From Bacteroidota bacterium (lineage in GTDB: Bacteria; Bacteroidota; Bacteroidia; Bacteroidales; FEN-979), in contig JAPLDH010000074.1 in the NCBI GenBank assembly GCA_026391355.1, positions 23,333 to 87,332 on the forward strand: a DNA stretch of 64,000 nt, read 5' to 3'. Made by a program: the position numbers and the translations under genes. Positions 29,701-36,815 of the stretch are shown here, in pieces. Position 1 is the first letter of the stretch. The number at the start of each line of letters is the position of its first letter. The notes beneath the pieces were generated by a model, which made no database searches, had not been told where the DNA came from, and saw nothing but the letters and a program-made list of their open reading frames with translations.

Positions 29701-30295
29701 AGCGTTTCCTCCTTTATTTGGTCATCAGTTTTCACAGGCATTTATTGATTATCGCGGAATAGTTGATGAATACATGAAGGAAAAGGGAATTGATTACTTT
29801 GAAAACTCCCGCCGGGCAACTTATGTTCAACGTCAATACGCAATAGATAATCCTAAAGGTTGGATTGGGTATGATTCGCTCTGCTGGGGTGTTACTGCAA
29901 GTGATGGACCTACCGAAAAGTATAATTTTGATGATAAAAAGTTTTTAGGGTATGCAGGAAGAGGAACGAGCGGACCCGATTACAATTATTTTGACGATGG
30001 AACAATTGCTCCTTATGCATCGCTTGCATCATTACCATTTGCTCCTGAAATAGTGTTACCTGCCATTAAATCAATGAATGAAAAGTATGGTAAAAAATTA
30101 TGGGGGAAATACGGTTATTATGATGCTTTTAATCCAACAGCTAAATGGTTCAATGATGATTTTATTGGCATAGATCAGGGTCCGATGTTGATTATGATAG
30201 AAAATTTCAGAACCGGCCTGGTTTGGAATTATGTGATGAAAGATACAATCATCCAAAAAGGGTTAAACAGACTCGGGTACGAATATGTTAAGTAG
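26717..30295 (+). CDS. Fusion enzyme: GH3 beta-glucosidase plus C-terminal glycoamylase-type domain
   Basis: 1192 residues, secretory signal peptide (cleavage near Ser25), probably periplasmic. Residues about 35-740 are a full GH3: N-domain with KHFAAYGAPLAGRDYN, nucleophile Asp294 (GFVVTDYTSINEL), candidate acid/base Glu503 (MSGEASSRSNIDLPG), and the fibronectin-like domain (PFGYGLSYTTFTYSN ... ELKGFQKVLIKKGETKS). Characterised GH3 enzymes end near here. A Gln-rich linker (AAQQQQLVFKSNGK, near 751) leads to a glycoamylase/PF10091 domain at about 764-1192 (YGYYDAFNPTAKWFNDDFIGIDQGP). Its acidic segment reads NCELSSIDTGILMMG, unlike the GH144-type segment in the gene before. Base composition drops sharply at the domain boundary. 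Expected role: release of glucose from beta-1,2-oligoglucans in one polypeptide; the specificity of the second domain is open. Confidence 0.82.
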   Translation: MYHTFAYKIVGLSVGLLFFCDTVKSQNNNQQNLSFADNSRIEALLSKMTIEEKIGQLSLFASDWDVNGPMLNDSYKKLIKEGKAGAILNAVTVDYIRSLQRIAVEESRLKIPLIFGYDVIHGYRTIFPIPLAQACSWDLNVIGESERIAAMEATAEGLNWTFAPMVDIARDPRWGRVAEGAGEDTWLGCKIAEARVHGFQGKDLKDPNTLMACAKHFAAYGAPLAGRDYNTVDMSQLSLNEWYLPPYKAAVDAGVGSVMTSFNEIAGVPSTSNKWLLTDLLRQSWGFKGFVVTDYTSINELIPHGVACDLKEAAQLALNAGVDMDMQGSAYLNSLADLFKGKKITMKQIDNAVRVVLQAKFKLGLFDDPYRYCNKERQGKELMTPESQTFARKFVAQSCVLLKNEKQTLPIPATVRTIALIGPLGDSKKDMLGCWPAAGEWEKCVTLLEGIKNRVNKDVSVIYEKGCNANDLDRSSFNNALKAASSADYVILALGEEAEMSGEASSRSNIDLPGVQNELAEIIINTGKPVAVVLFNGRPLTITKLNTLAPAILESWFGGTQAGNGLADILFGDVNPAGKLTMTFPENEGQIPIFYNGKSTGRPYKPDDPNDKNVSRYIDCSNDPLFPFGYGLSYTTFTYSNLMTTVEGSKINVTVQVANSGNRDGEEVVQLYIRDKVGSVTRPVKELKGFQKVLIKKGETKSIAFNLTTDDLSFYHPDLKKYWEPGEFVVYVGTNSAVTLSNSIFVKGAAQQQQLVFKSNGKVNYPLTPDEESMLDSIQHKTFLFFLHEHHPEKGIVKDRTANWAPASIASTGFGIPSFAIGTERKWITREQAAEITLKILAFFINSVQSTDKNVTGYKGFYYHFLTMNSGTREWNCELSSIDTGILMMGIIFARNYYNLDNEVEKQIRSLATILLDRIDWNFFEMPAPGKFAYTISMGWTPEKKLHDYGWSGYNEALFLYVLAAGSGMKNVERSYKSWLTSYKWQTPYKGLSHVAFPPLFGHQFSQAFIDYRGIVDEYMKEKGIDYFENSRRATYVQRQYAIDNPKGWIGYDSLCWGVTASDGPTEKYNFDDKKFLGYAGRGTSGPDYNYFDDGTIAPYASLASLPFAPEIVLPAIKSMNEKYGKKLWGKYGYYDAFNPTAKWFNDDFIGIDQGPMLIMIENFRTGLVWNYVMKDTIIQKGLNRLGYEYVK

Positions 30296-30312
30296 ACTCA
30301 GAATTTCCTTAT

Positions 30313-33300
30313 ATGAAAAATCTAATCATAAAAAGAAATGTAATATTGGTGGTATTGTTTCTCACAATGACAATACTCAATGCTCAAATCAAAACACTTG
30401 ATGAATTTGAAAACAAAGATGGCTGGACTTTCATCAAATCAGATGGTGTTAATCTTAATTTATCCAATGAAAAAGGATTAACAGGCAATGCAATCCGATT
30501 CGATTACGATTTCACCAAAGGCACAGGTTACGGCGGAATACAGAAACTGTTCAAGATAAATCTCCCTGATAATTATGAGTTTACATTTTATGTTAAAGCC
30601 GAATCTCCGGCAAACAATTTTGAAATAAAATTTATTGACAGCACGGGAAACAATGTCTGGTGGGTCAATAACCGCAATTATGATTTTCCTCAGGAATGGG
30701 AAAAAATACGTATTAAGAAAAGACATATCAATTTTGCCTGGGGACCAACAACCGATCACAGTTTAAAGCGAATCGACAGGATTGAATTCACCATTGCATC
30801 GTTTGTTGGAGGCAAAGGAACAATCTGGATTGATGATCTGAAGTTTGAACCACTCCAGCCCGAAAAGCAATCATATCCGATCCCATCAATCACAGCATCC
30901 TCATTTGTAAAAAATCATTCACCTGATTTTATTGTTGATCATTCAAATGAAACTTACTGGCAAAGCAATGGAGTGAAAGTACAGGATGTTGTTATTGATT
31001 TTAAAACCCGAAGAGAATTCGGTGGTTTGCAAATCAATTGGCTGAAAGATAATTGTGCGAAAAGTTTTGATGTTCTCTTATCGGAGGACGGGAAGAAATG
31101 GGAGAAAGTTTATTCCGTACAATCAAATCTGAGTGAGGTTAGTTTTATCAGGCTCCCCGAAGCAGAAGCAAAGTATGTTAAGATAAATCTTACAAAAAGC
31201 AATTCTGAAAAAGGGTTCGGTATATGTGAAATAAAGTTCCCGGATATTAAAAGTTCATTAACGCTGAATGACTTTTTGATATACGCTGCTAAAAATTCAC
31301 CGGAAGGAAATTATCCGCGGTACTTTTCAGAGCAAGCTTCCTATTGGACAATTACAGGCGTTAACAATGATGTTAAAGAAGCGCTGATAAACGAAGATGG
31401 AATGGTTGAAGTTGATAAAGCCCGGTTTTCAATCGAGCCGATGATAAAGATAGGTGATTCGCTTTATAACTGGAGCAATGTGAAATCCGTTCAGTCATTA
31501 GGCTTTTCTGAAGATAAAAGTGAATTTATTTTTGTGCCGTCAGTTACCTGGCAGTGCAATGATCTGAAATTTGTGACCGGAGTGACCACAAGCGGAGAGG
31601 CAAATAAAAATTCCGTACTTGATATCAGCTATTCATTTACAAATCTTTCAGACCAGACAAAAGATTTTGAGTTTTATTTGCTGATCCGCCCGTATCAGGT
31701 TAATCCATACTACCAATTTCTGAATCTTACCGGTGGCGTCGGGAAAATAAATTCAATCAAAGAAGAAAACGGCAGATCTATAGTTATCGATGATAAAGTG
31801 GTGCTTTCTCAAAAAAAATATGATTCCTTCGGGGCAGGTATTTTCGATGAAGGAAATATTGTTGATCTTGTGCGAAAAGGAAATATTCCCCTGAATAAAG
31901 TCGCCTTTGATCAATGCGGGCTGGCAAATGGCGTACTAAAATATTCATTTCACTTAAATCCTGGTGAACATACCGGATTCTTTGTGGCAGTTCCCTTTTA
32001 TGGTAAAAAATCAATTGACGAAAAGCAAAGCGTTGAGTATGTTTTTGAAGGACTGAACAAAGCAACTGACTTCTGGAAAACAAAGGTTGAGCATATCAAG
32101 TTTAATTTACCTGAATCAGCAAACAGGATTGTAAATACATACAGATCAAATATCGCATACATATTAATTAACAGGGATAATGCAGGCATTCAACCCGGGT
32201 CGCGTTCGTATGAACGGAGCTGGATACGCGATGGCGCTTTAACTTCTTCTGCTCTTTTAAAATCCGGTATCGTAAAAGAAGTGAAAGATTTTATTGACTG
32301 GTACACAGATCATCAATACGAAAACGGTAAAGTTCCCTGCGTTGTTGATTTAAGAGGTCCCGATCCGGTTCCCGAAAATGACAGTCACGGGGAAATGATC
32401 TATCTGATCCGTGAGTACTTCAATTTCACCAGGGATACCACTTTTCTCAGGTCAAAGAACAAGAATGTATTAATGGCCGCGGATTACATTGAATCGCTGA
32501 TTTCAGAAAGATCATCAGACCATTTTAAATACGGTAACGACAGTGTGCGTGCATACTACGGCTTGGTTACGGAATCAATCAGTCACGAAGGTTATTCCGC
32601 AAAACCGATGCACTCGTATTGGGATAATTTCTTTACTTTGAAAGGTTTGAAAGACGCAGCGGAAATCCAGAAAATATTGGGTGAAACGGAAAATTATGGA
32701 AGAATAAAAAAAGTTCGCGATGCCTTTAAAAAGAATCTTTACAACTCGCTTCAACTCGCGATGAAAACGAGAAAAATAAATTATGTGCCCGGATGTGTTG
32801 AGCTTGGTGATTTTGATGCAACATCAACAACAATCGCATTAACCCCTTGCAACGAACTGAACAACTTACCAAAACCGCAAATAGATAACACCTTTGATAA
32901 GTACTATGAATTCTTCAAAAACAGGAGAGACGGGAAAATTGATTGGATTAATTACACGCCCTATGAAAATCGTTTAATCGGTTCATTTATTCTTTTAGAT
33001 CAACCGGAAAGAGCGCACGAGTTAATAGAATTTTTCTTACATGATCAACGCCCGCAGGGATGGAATCAATGGGCTGAGGTTGTCTGGAAAGAATACCGCA
33101 TTCCGCGTTATATCGGAGATATGCCGCACACGTGGGTCGGCAGCGATTTTATAAATGCAATCCGGGCTATGTTTGTTTATGAAAATGAGTTTGATCAATC
33201 GCTTGTTTTAGCTTCTGCCCTTTATCAGGATTGGATTGATTCGCCTGAAGGAATGTCTGTTGAAAATCTGCCAACTTATTACGGTGAGATTTCATACTCC

Positions 33301-33498
33301 ATAAAAAAAGAAAACAACAAATATCTCTTTTCAATTTCCGGTGATGTAAAACTACCTGCCAATGGAATTAAAATTAAAAACTTTAACGGATCGAAACTTC
33401 CCGTAAAAGTAACCGTGAACGGAGAAGATCGAAAAGATTTCAGTAACAAGGAGATATCAGTAAAAGCGTTACCGGCAGAAGTAGAGCTTTATTATTAA
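30313..33498 (+). CDS. Large secreted six-hairpin (alpha/alpha)6 protein with CBM-like and F5/8 type C domains; candidate new glycosidase
   Basis: 1061 residues, signal peptide cleaved near Ala24 (MTILNAQ). Residues about 25-180 form a beta-sandwich of the CBM11/CIA30 look (DEFENKDGWTFIKSDG ... IDRIEFTIASFVGGKGTIWIDDLKFEP). Residues about 190-310 form an F5/8 type C (CBM32-like) domain (DHSNETYWQSNG ... AEAKYVKINLTKSNSEKGFGICEIKF). A further beta region reaches about 580. The C-terminal part is a helical barrel with SYERSWIRDGALTSSALLKSG (Asp640) and PENDSHGEMIYLIREY (Asp690, Glu694), residues placed as catalytic acids are in six-hairpin glycosidases. I cannot assign it to a known GH family. 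It follows the GH3 fusion by 17 bases, so probably shares its transcript and acts on the same beta-1,2-glucan. Codon use is AT-rich like the preceding domain. Confidence 0.65.
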   Translation: MKNLIIKRNVILVVLFLTMTILNAQIKTLDEFENKDGWTFIKSDGVNLNLSNEKGLTGNAIRFDYDFTKGTGYGGIQKLFKINLPDNYEFTFYVKAESPANNFEIKFIDSTGNNVWWVNNRNYDFPQEWEKIRIKKRHINFAWGPTTDHSLKRIDRIEFTIASFVGGKGTIWIDDLKFEPLQPEKQSYPIPSITASSFVKNHSPDFIVDHSNETYWQSNGVKVQDVVIDFKTRREFGGLQINWLKDNCAKSFDVLLSEDGKKWEKVYSVQSNLSEVSFIRLPEAEAKYVKINLTKSNSEKGFGICEIKFPDIKSSLTLNDFLIYAAKNSPEGNYPRYFSEQASYWTITGVNNDVKEALINEDGMVEVDKARFSIEPMIKIGDSLYNWSNVKSVQSLGFSEDKSEFIFVPSVTWQCNDLKFVTGVTTSGEANKNSVLDISYSFTNLSDQTKDFEFYLLIRPYQVNPYYQFLNLTGGVGKINSIKEENGRSIVIDDKVVLSQKKYDSFGAGIFDEGNIVDLVRKGNIPLNKVAFDQCGLANGVLKYSFHLNPGEHTGFFVAVPFYGKKSIDEKQSVEYVFEGLNKATDFWKTKVEHIKFNLPESANRIVNTYRSNIAYILINRDNAGIQPGSRSYERSWIRDGALTSSALLKSGIVKEVKDFIDWYTDHQYENGKVPCVVDLRGPDPVPENDSHGEMIYLIREYFNFTRDTTFLRSKNKNVLMAADYIESLISERSSDHFKYGNDSVRAYYGLVTESISHEGYSAKPMHSYWDNFFTLKGLKDAAEIQKILGETENYGRIKKVRDAFKKNLYNSLQLAMKTRKINYVPGCVELGDFDATSTTIALTPCNELNNLPKPQIDNTFDKYYEFFKNRRDGKIDWINYTPYENRLIGSFILLDQPERAHELIEFFLHDQRPQGWNQWAEVVWKEYRIPRYIGDMPHTWVGSDFINAIRAMFVYENEFDQSLVLASALYQDWIDSPEGMSVENLPTYYGEISYSIKKENNKYLFSISGDVKLPANGIKIKNFNGSKLPVKVTVNGEDRKDFSNKEISVKALPAEVELYY

Positions 33499-33544
33499 AG
33501 ATTAGAATTTACCCACTGCCCTTAAAGTCAATTCCTATCATATT

Positions 33545-33575
33545 TTGACTATTTTTAACAGTTTAATTGAATTTG
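33545..33575 (+). promoter_or_regulatory. Promoter/operator-like element before the helicase remnant
   Basis: TTTG (33544-33547), 20 bases, then TGAATTTG (33568-33575), one mismatch to the Bacteroidota promoter consensus. Overlapping it, TTGACTATTTTTAACAG (33545-33561) matches 14 of 17 bases of the reverse complement of the operator-like palindrome upstream of the restriction-modification operon (39375-39391). Confidence 0.35.
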
Positions 33576-33580
33576 AATAA

Positions 33581-34240
33581 ATGAGTATAAGTCTTTCATC
33601 ATACGCATACAGTCATCTGAAAGGGCAGTTAGATTCAATTGACAAATTGAAATTTTTATTCGGAGAACCAACTTTTATAAAATCACTTGACCCGGCTAAA
33701 ACGAACAAACGTGATTTTAAAATTGAGGATGATAAAATTGTAATTCCTATTGAAAGCCGACTAACACAAAAATCAGTAGCAAGGGAATGTTCGGAATGGA
33801 TTCAACAGAAAGTTGAAATCAAATCAATGGTAAAACCGAATTTCTTGCATGGGAAAATGTATCATATCACCCGGCAAAGTGGCGTTGAGAAAGCAATTGC
33901 AGGTAGTTCAAACTTTACAGTAAACGGACTTGGTTTAGGCGGAAGCCCGAATATTGAATTAAATCTTATAGTAGACAATGACCGTGACAGAGCAGATTTA
34001 AAAAGGTATTGTAATAAATATTTAATGCCAACAATTGGAATTTATGAAATGCACACCATTCCAATCAAAAAAGCAAAAGACGAGAAACCCTTCATCACCC
34101 TTATTGACCAAATCCTTTCAGCCAAAACTGCCAACCCCAAAGCCGATACCAGCCAATTAGAAAAACAAATAGATGAACTGGTTTACAAATTGTATGAATT
34201 ATCGGATGAAGAGATTGCAATAATTGAGAATAAAAACTAA
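33581..34240 (+). pseudogene. Chimeric remnant: PLD-domain SNF2-type helicase start joined to an Eco57I-type methylase end
   Basis: 219 codons. Residues 1 to about 148 look like the N-terminal phospholipase-D nuclease domain of PLD/SNF2 helicases (LKFLFGEPTFIK, KPNFLHGKMYHI then GSSNFTVNGLGLGG, the last two giving the HxK and N of a PLD half-site). The tail from about residue 155 (PFITLIDQILSAKTANPKAD, then QIDELVYKLYELSDEEIAII) is the characteristic C-terminus of Eco57I/TaqI-type adenine methylases. Full-length versions of these genes would span several kilobases; the helicase core and methyltransferase motifs are absent. The frame is open, but it is best read as the scar of an in-frame deletion joining two defence genes. 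It lies in AT-rich DNA between the glycan enzymes and the sugar transporter. Confidence 0.65.
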
Positions 34241-34244
34241 ATCT

Positions 34245-34875
34245 ATGGCTAAAAAACAAGTACCGCCAAAAGAAGGTTTCAACGAAATATTGCTTTACAC
34301 CACACCCAATGGCAAAGTAAACGTCGAAATTTATTTGCAAAATGAAACGATATGGCTTACCCGGCAAAAAATTGCAGAACTTTTTGGCGTGCAACGCCCA
34401 GCCGTTAGCAAACATCTGAAAAATATTTTTGAAAAGGGAGAACTAAAGGAAGAAGTGGTTAGTTCCATTTTGGAACACACCACTCAACACGGTGCTATAG
34501 AAGGAAAAACGCAGGAAACAAAAGTTAAATACTACAATCTCGATGCAATCATTTCTGTTGGCTACCGTGTAAACAGCACCCAGGCAACGGCATTTCGTAT
34601 TTGGGCAACCGAGCGGTTAAAAGAATACATCATCAAAGGTTTTACAATGGATGATGAACGGTTGAAAAACCCCAACAACATTTTTGGTAAAGATTATTTT
34701 GAAACATCAAGGCAAAGTGTCACACGAAGTTGCCATAGCGCTTGCCGAAAATGAATTTGAAAAATTTCGGATTGTGCAGGACAAATTGATTGAATCGGAT
34801 TTCGATAAAGAAATAAAAAAGCTGAAAAGCAAATCACCCCTCCACACGAGCGGCACAAACAGAAAAGGAAAATAA
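34245..34875 (+). pseudogene. RhuM-family gene with an internal deletion and frameshift
   Basis: From the ATG at 34245 the frame reads MAKKQVPPKEGFNEILLYTT, then a DNA-binding-like segment (IWLTRQKIAELFGVQRPAVS) and the RhuM signature (YNLDAIISVGYRVNSTQATA, FRIWATERLKEYIIKGFTMD, FGKDYFE). After about 34704 the frame becomes nonsense and stops at 34754. The neighbouring frame instead carries KVSHEVAIALAENEFEKFRI then DKLIESDFDKEIKKL to 34875, which is the normal C-terminal end of this family. About 150-200 residues that should lie between are missing. RhuM-like proteins (named from a Salmonella pathogenicity-island gene) are common beside restriction genes; this copy is not expected to work. 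Confidence 0.75.
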
Positions 34876-34909
34876 GCGGAAATGACAATTTTAATCAAAA
34901 AGTACTTTT

Positions 34910-36694
34910 ATGAATGAACAAGAAATCAGCACGGATCACCACACAAAACCAGAAGACCGGATTCGCTTTTCACAGTTAGCCGCTTATGGCGCCGGTGGTA
35001 TTATTCCCATTGCCCTCTTCAACGTAGCCGGAATACTCGTTGGGTTGATGGGCAATATAAGTTTGGGGTTAAGCGCTTTCTGGCTGGGAGCTATTTTGAT
35101 TGTTCCTCGTTTGTGGGATGCTCTTTCTGATCCTCTTATTGGTCATATTTCCGATAACACCCGAACCCGATGGGGACGCCGTCGTCCCTATTTACTGATA
35201 GGCGGAATAGCTGTTGCAGTTTTTTTTGTCGTTATATGGTGGATCCCCAAAGGTGAAATGGTCCGTACCTGGTTCCCGACTGAATCGGGCTTCCAATGGT
35301 TTCAGCTTTCCTATATTCTTTTTTCCCTTCTTCTCTTTTTCACTGCCGTTAATATTTTCGAGATCCCTCACGGCGCCCTTGGTATGGAGATGACTACCGA
35401 TTACCACGAACGAACCCGTCTTTTCAGCGCCAAGAGTTTTGTCGGCAATCTTTTCGCCATGAGCACACCCTGGCTTTTTGCCCTCGCCAGCATGGAAATT
35501 TTCAAAGGCCCCGGAGGGAATGAAGTTGATGGTATGCGCTACGTTTCCTTAATGATCGCTGCATTCCTGATCCCACTTTCTTTCTGGTGGACTTACAAAT
35601 TACGCGAACCGGGATTTATTAAAGCTGCCAAACATGAAAAAACACCCTTCTGGACAGACATGAAATGCACTACCGGCAACAGAAATTTTATCATGTTGAC
35701 TTTGACTATTTTTACGCTGGCCATGGGCTTTAATTTCGTCCAATTGCTCGGGTCATACATTCCGATTTTTTATGTTTTCGGTGGTGATAAAGTTGCAGGC
35801 GCCAGGCTACTCGGAATTAACGGTACCATTTGGGCCATCACAGGAGTACTTGCCGTATTCCCACTCAACTGGATCAGCCCGAAATTGGGCAAACGGAATA
35901 CCCTCACCATTGCTATTTTACTCATGTGCCTGGCACAACTTTCCAAGATTGTCTGCTACAACCCGTCATACCCGTATTTGATCATCATTCCCACTGTTCT
36001 GCTTTCTGCCGGCATGCTGTTTTTCTTTACCCTGGGATCTTCCATGGTGGGCGACATCTGTGATGAGGATGAATTAAAGACGGGTTATCGCTCCGAGGGA
36101 AGTTATTACTCGGTATTCTGGTGGTTTATTAAGATGGGATCTGCCCTCGCCAGCTTCGTTGCAGGTGCGCTGATCGTATTTACCATGTTTGACCAAACCC
36201 AGGTCACAAAAGTTGATAAGATACAGGGGAGTATCAGGGTGTTGCGCAGCGAGGTTCAATCCTGGAAAGACGGCAAACCCCTGACAGGAAACTTTGAGGA
36301 GTTGATCGGGAAAGCCAGGATGCGTTCAAATGAGCTCCTGTCGCACCTGGAAGCTAAATCCCAGGAAACCAAAAACAGCAAAGAGCATTATAAAAAGCTT
36401 ATTCAGAACATCACAGGGGTAAATAACCGCATTTCAAAAATGAACACAACATTATCTCCAGATTCTCTGGATAAGGAGCTTGGCAATATTGAAACCAACA
36501 TCAGACCACTCACACAGCAGACACCCTATACGCTGTTAATGATGCGTGTGGTTGAAATCGGATTGCCATTGCTATTAAGCATCTTCTCGGTTTTCTTTGT
36601 CCTGCAGTACTCTCTGACAGAGAAACGAAGTCATGAAATTAAGGATCTTCTTAAGCAAAGAAGCGTGACGCGTGACGAAAATCGTGACACGTGA
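34910..36694 (+). CDS. GPH-family (MFS_2) sugar:cation symporter with a C-terminal insertion
   Basis: 594 residues, about 12 membrane segments. GPH hallmarks: LWDALSDPLIGHISDNTRTRWGRR, then RPYLLIGG, and later FTLGSSMVGDICDEDELKTGYRSEG. Usual length is about 450-500. The excess is a hydrophilic helical insertion at about residues 430-535 (SIRVLRSEVQSWKDGKPLTG ... NRISKMNTTLSPDSLDKELG) placed before the last membrane helix, a loop predicted to be exposed outside the bilayer. The last ten or so codons and the stop are supplied by the 19-base tandem repeat that begins at 36664. Expected to carry beta-1,2-glucooligosaccharides across the inner membrane to the cytoplasmic GH35 and GH94 enzymes (inference from locus). 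Confidence 0.85.
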   Translation: MNEQEISTDHHTKPEDRIRFSQLAAYGAGGIIPIALFNVAGILVGLMGNISLGLSAFWLGAILIVPRLWDALSDPLIGHISDNTRTRWGRRRPYLLIGGIAVAVFFVVIWWIPKGEMVRTWFPTESGFQWFQLSYILFSLLLFFTAVNIFEIPHGALGMEMTTDYHERTRLFSAKSFVGNLFAMSTPWLFALASMEIFKGPGGNEVDGMRYVSLMIAAFLIPLSFWWTYKLREPGFIKAAKHEKTPFWTDMKCTTGNRNFIMLTLTIFTLAMGFNFVQLLGSYIPIFYVFGGDKVAGARLLGINGTIWAITGVLAVFPLNWISPKLGKRNTLTIAILLMCLAQLSKIVCYNPSYPYLIIIPTVLLSAGMLFFFTLGSSMVGDICDEDELKTGYRSEGSYYSVFWWFIKMGSALASFVAGALIVFTMFDQTQVTKVDKIQGSIRVLRSEVQSWKDGKPLTGNFEELIGKARMRSNELLSHLEAKSQETKNSKEHYKKLIQNITGVNNRISKMNTTLSPDSLDKELGNIETNIRPLTQQTPYTLLMMRVVEIGLPLLLSIFSVFFVLQYSLTEKRSHEIKDLLKQRSVTRDENRDT

Positions 36695-36785
36695 CGAAAA
36701 TCGTGACACGTGACGAAAATCGTGACACGTGACGAAAATCGTGACACGTGACGAAAAACGTGACACGTGACGGGTGACGCGTGAC
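36664..36785 (+). repeat. 19-base tandem repeat, five units plus degenerate tail
   Basis: Unit CGTGACACGTGACGAAAAT, with copies starting at 36664, 36683, 36702, 36721 and 36740. The first has GCG instead of ACA, the fifth ends in A instead of T. A partial unit with an extra GGGTGACGCGTGAC follows. Each unit contains the palindromic core GTCACGTGAC-like sequence. Three shorter TGACAAAT motifs continue up to the GH35 start codon at 36816. The first units are translated as the end of the transporter. A related sequence occurs at 52092-52119. Confidence 0.92.
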
Positions 36786-36815
36786 AAATAAAAAATGACA
36801 AATGATAAGTGACAA

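Noticed and set aside
36664..36785. CRISPR array
   Set aside because: The repeats are directly adjacent 19-base units without variable spacers, and no cas gene is present.
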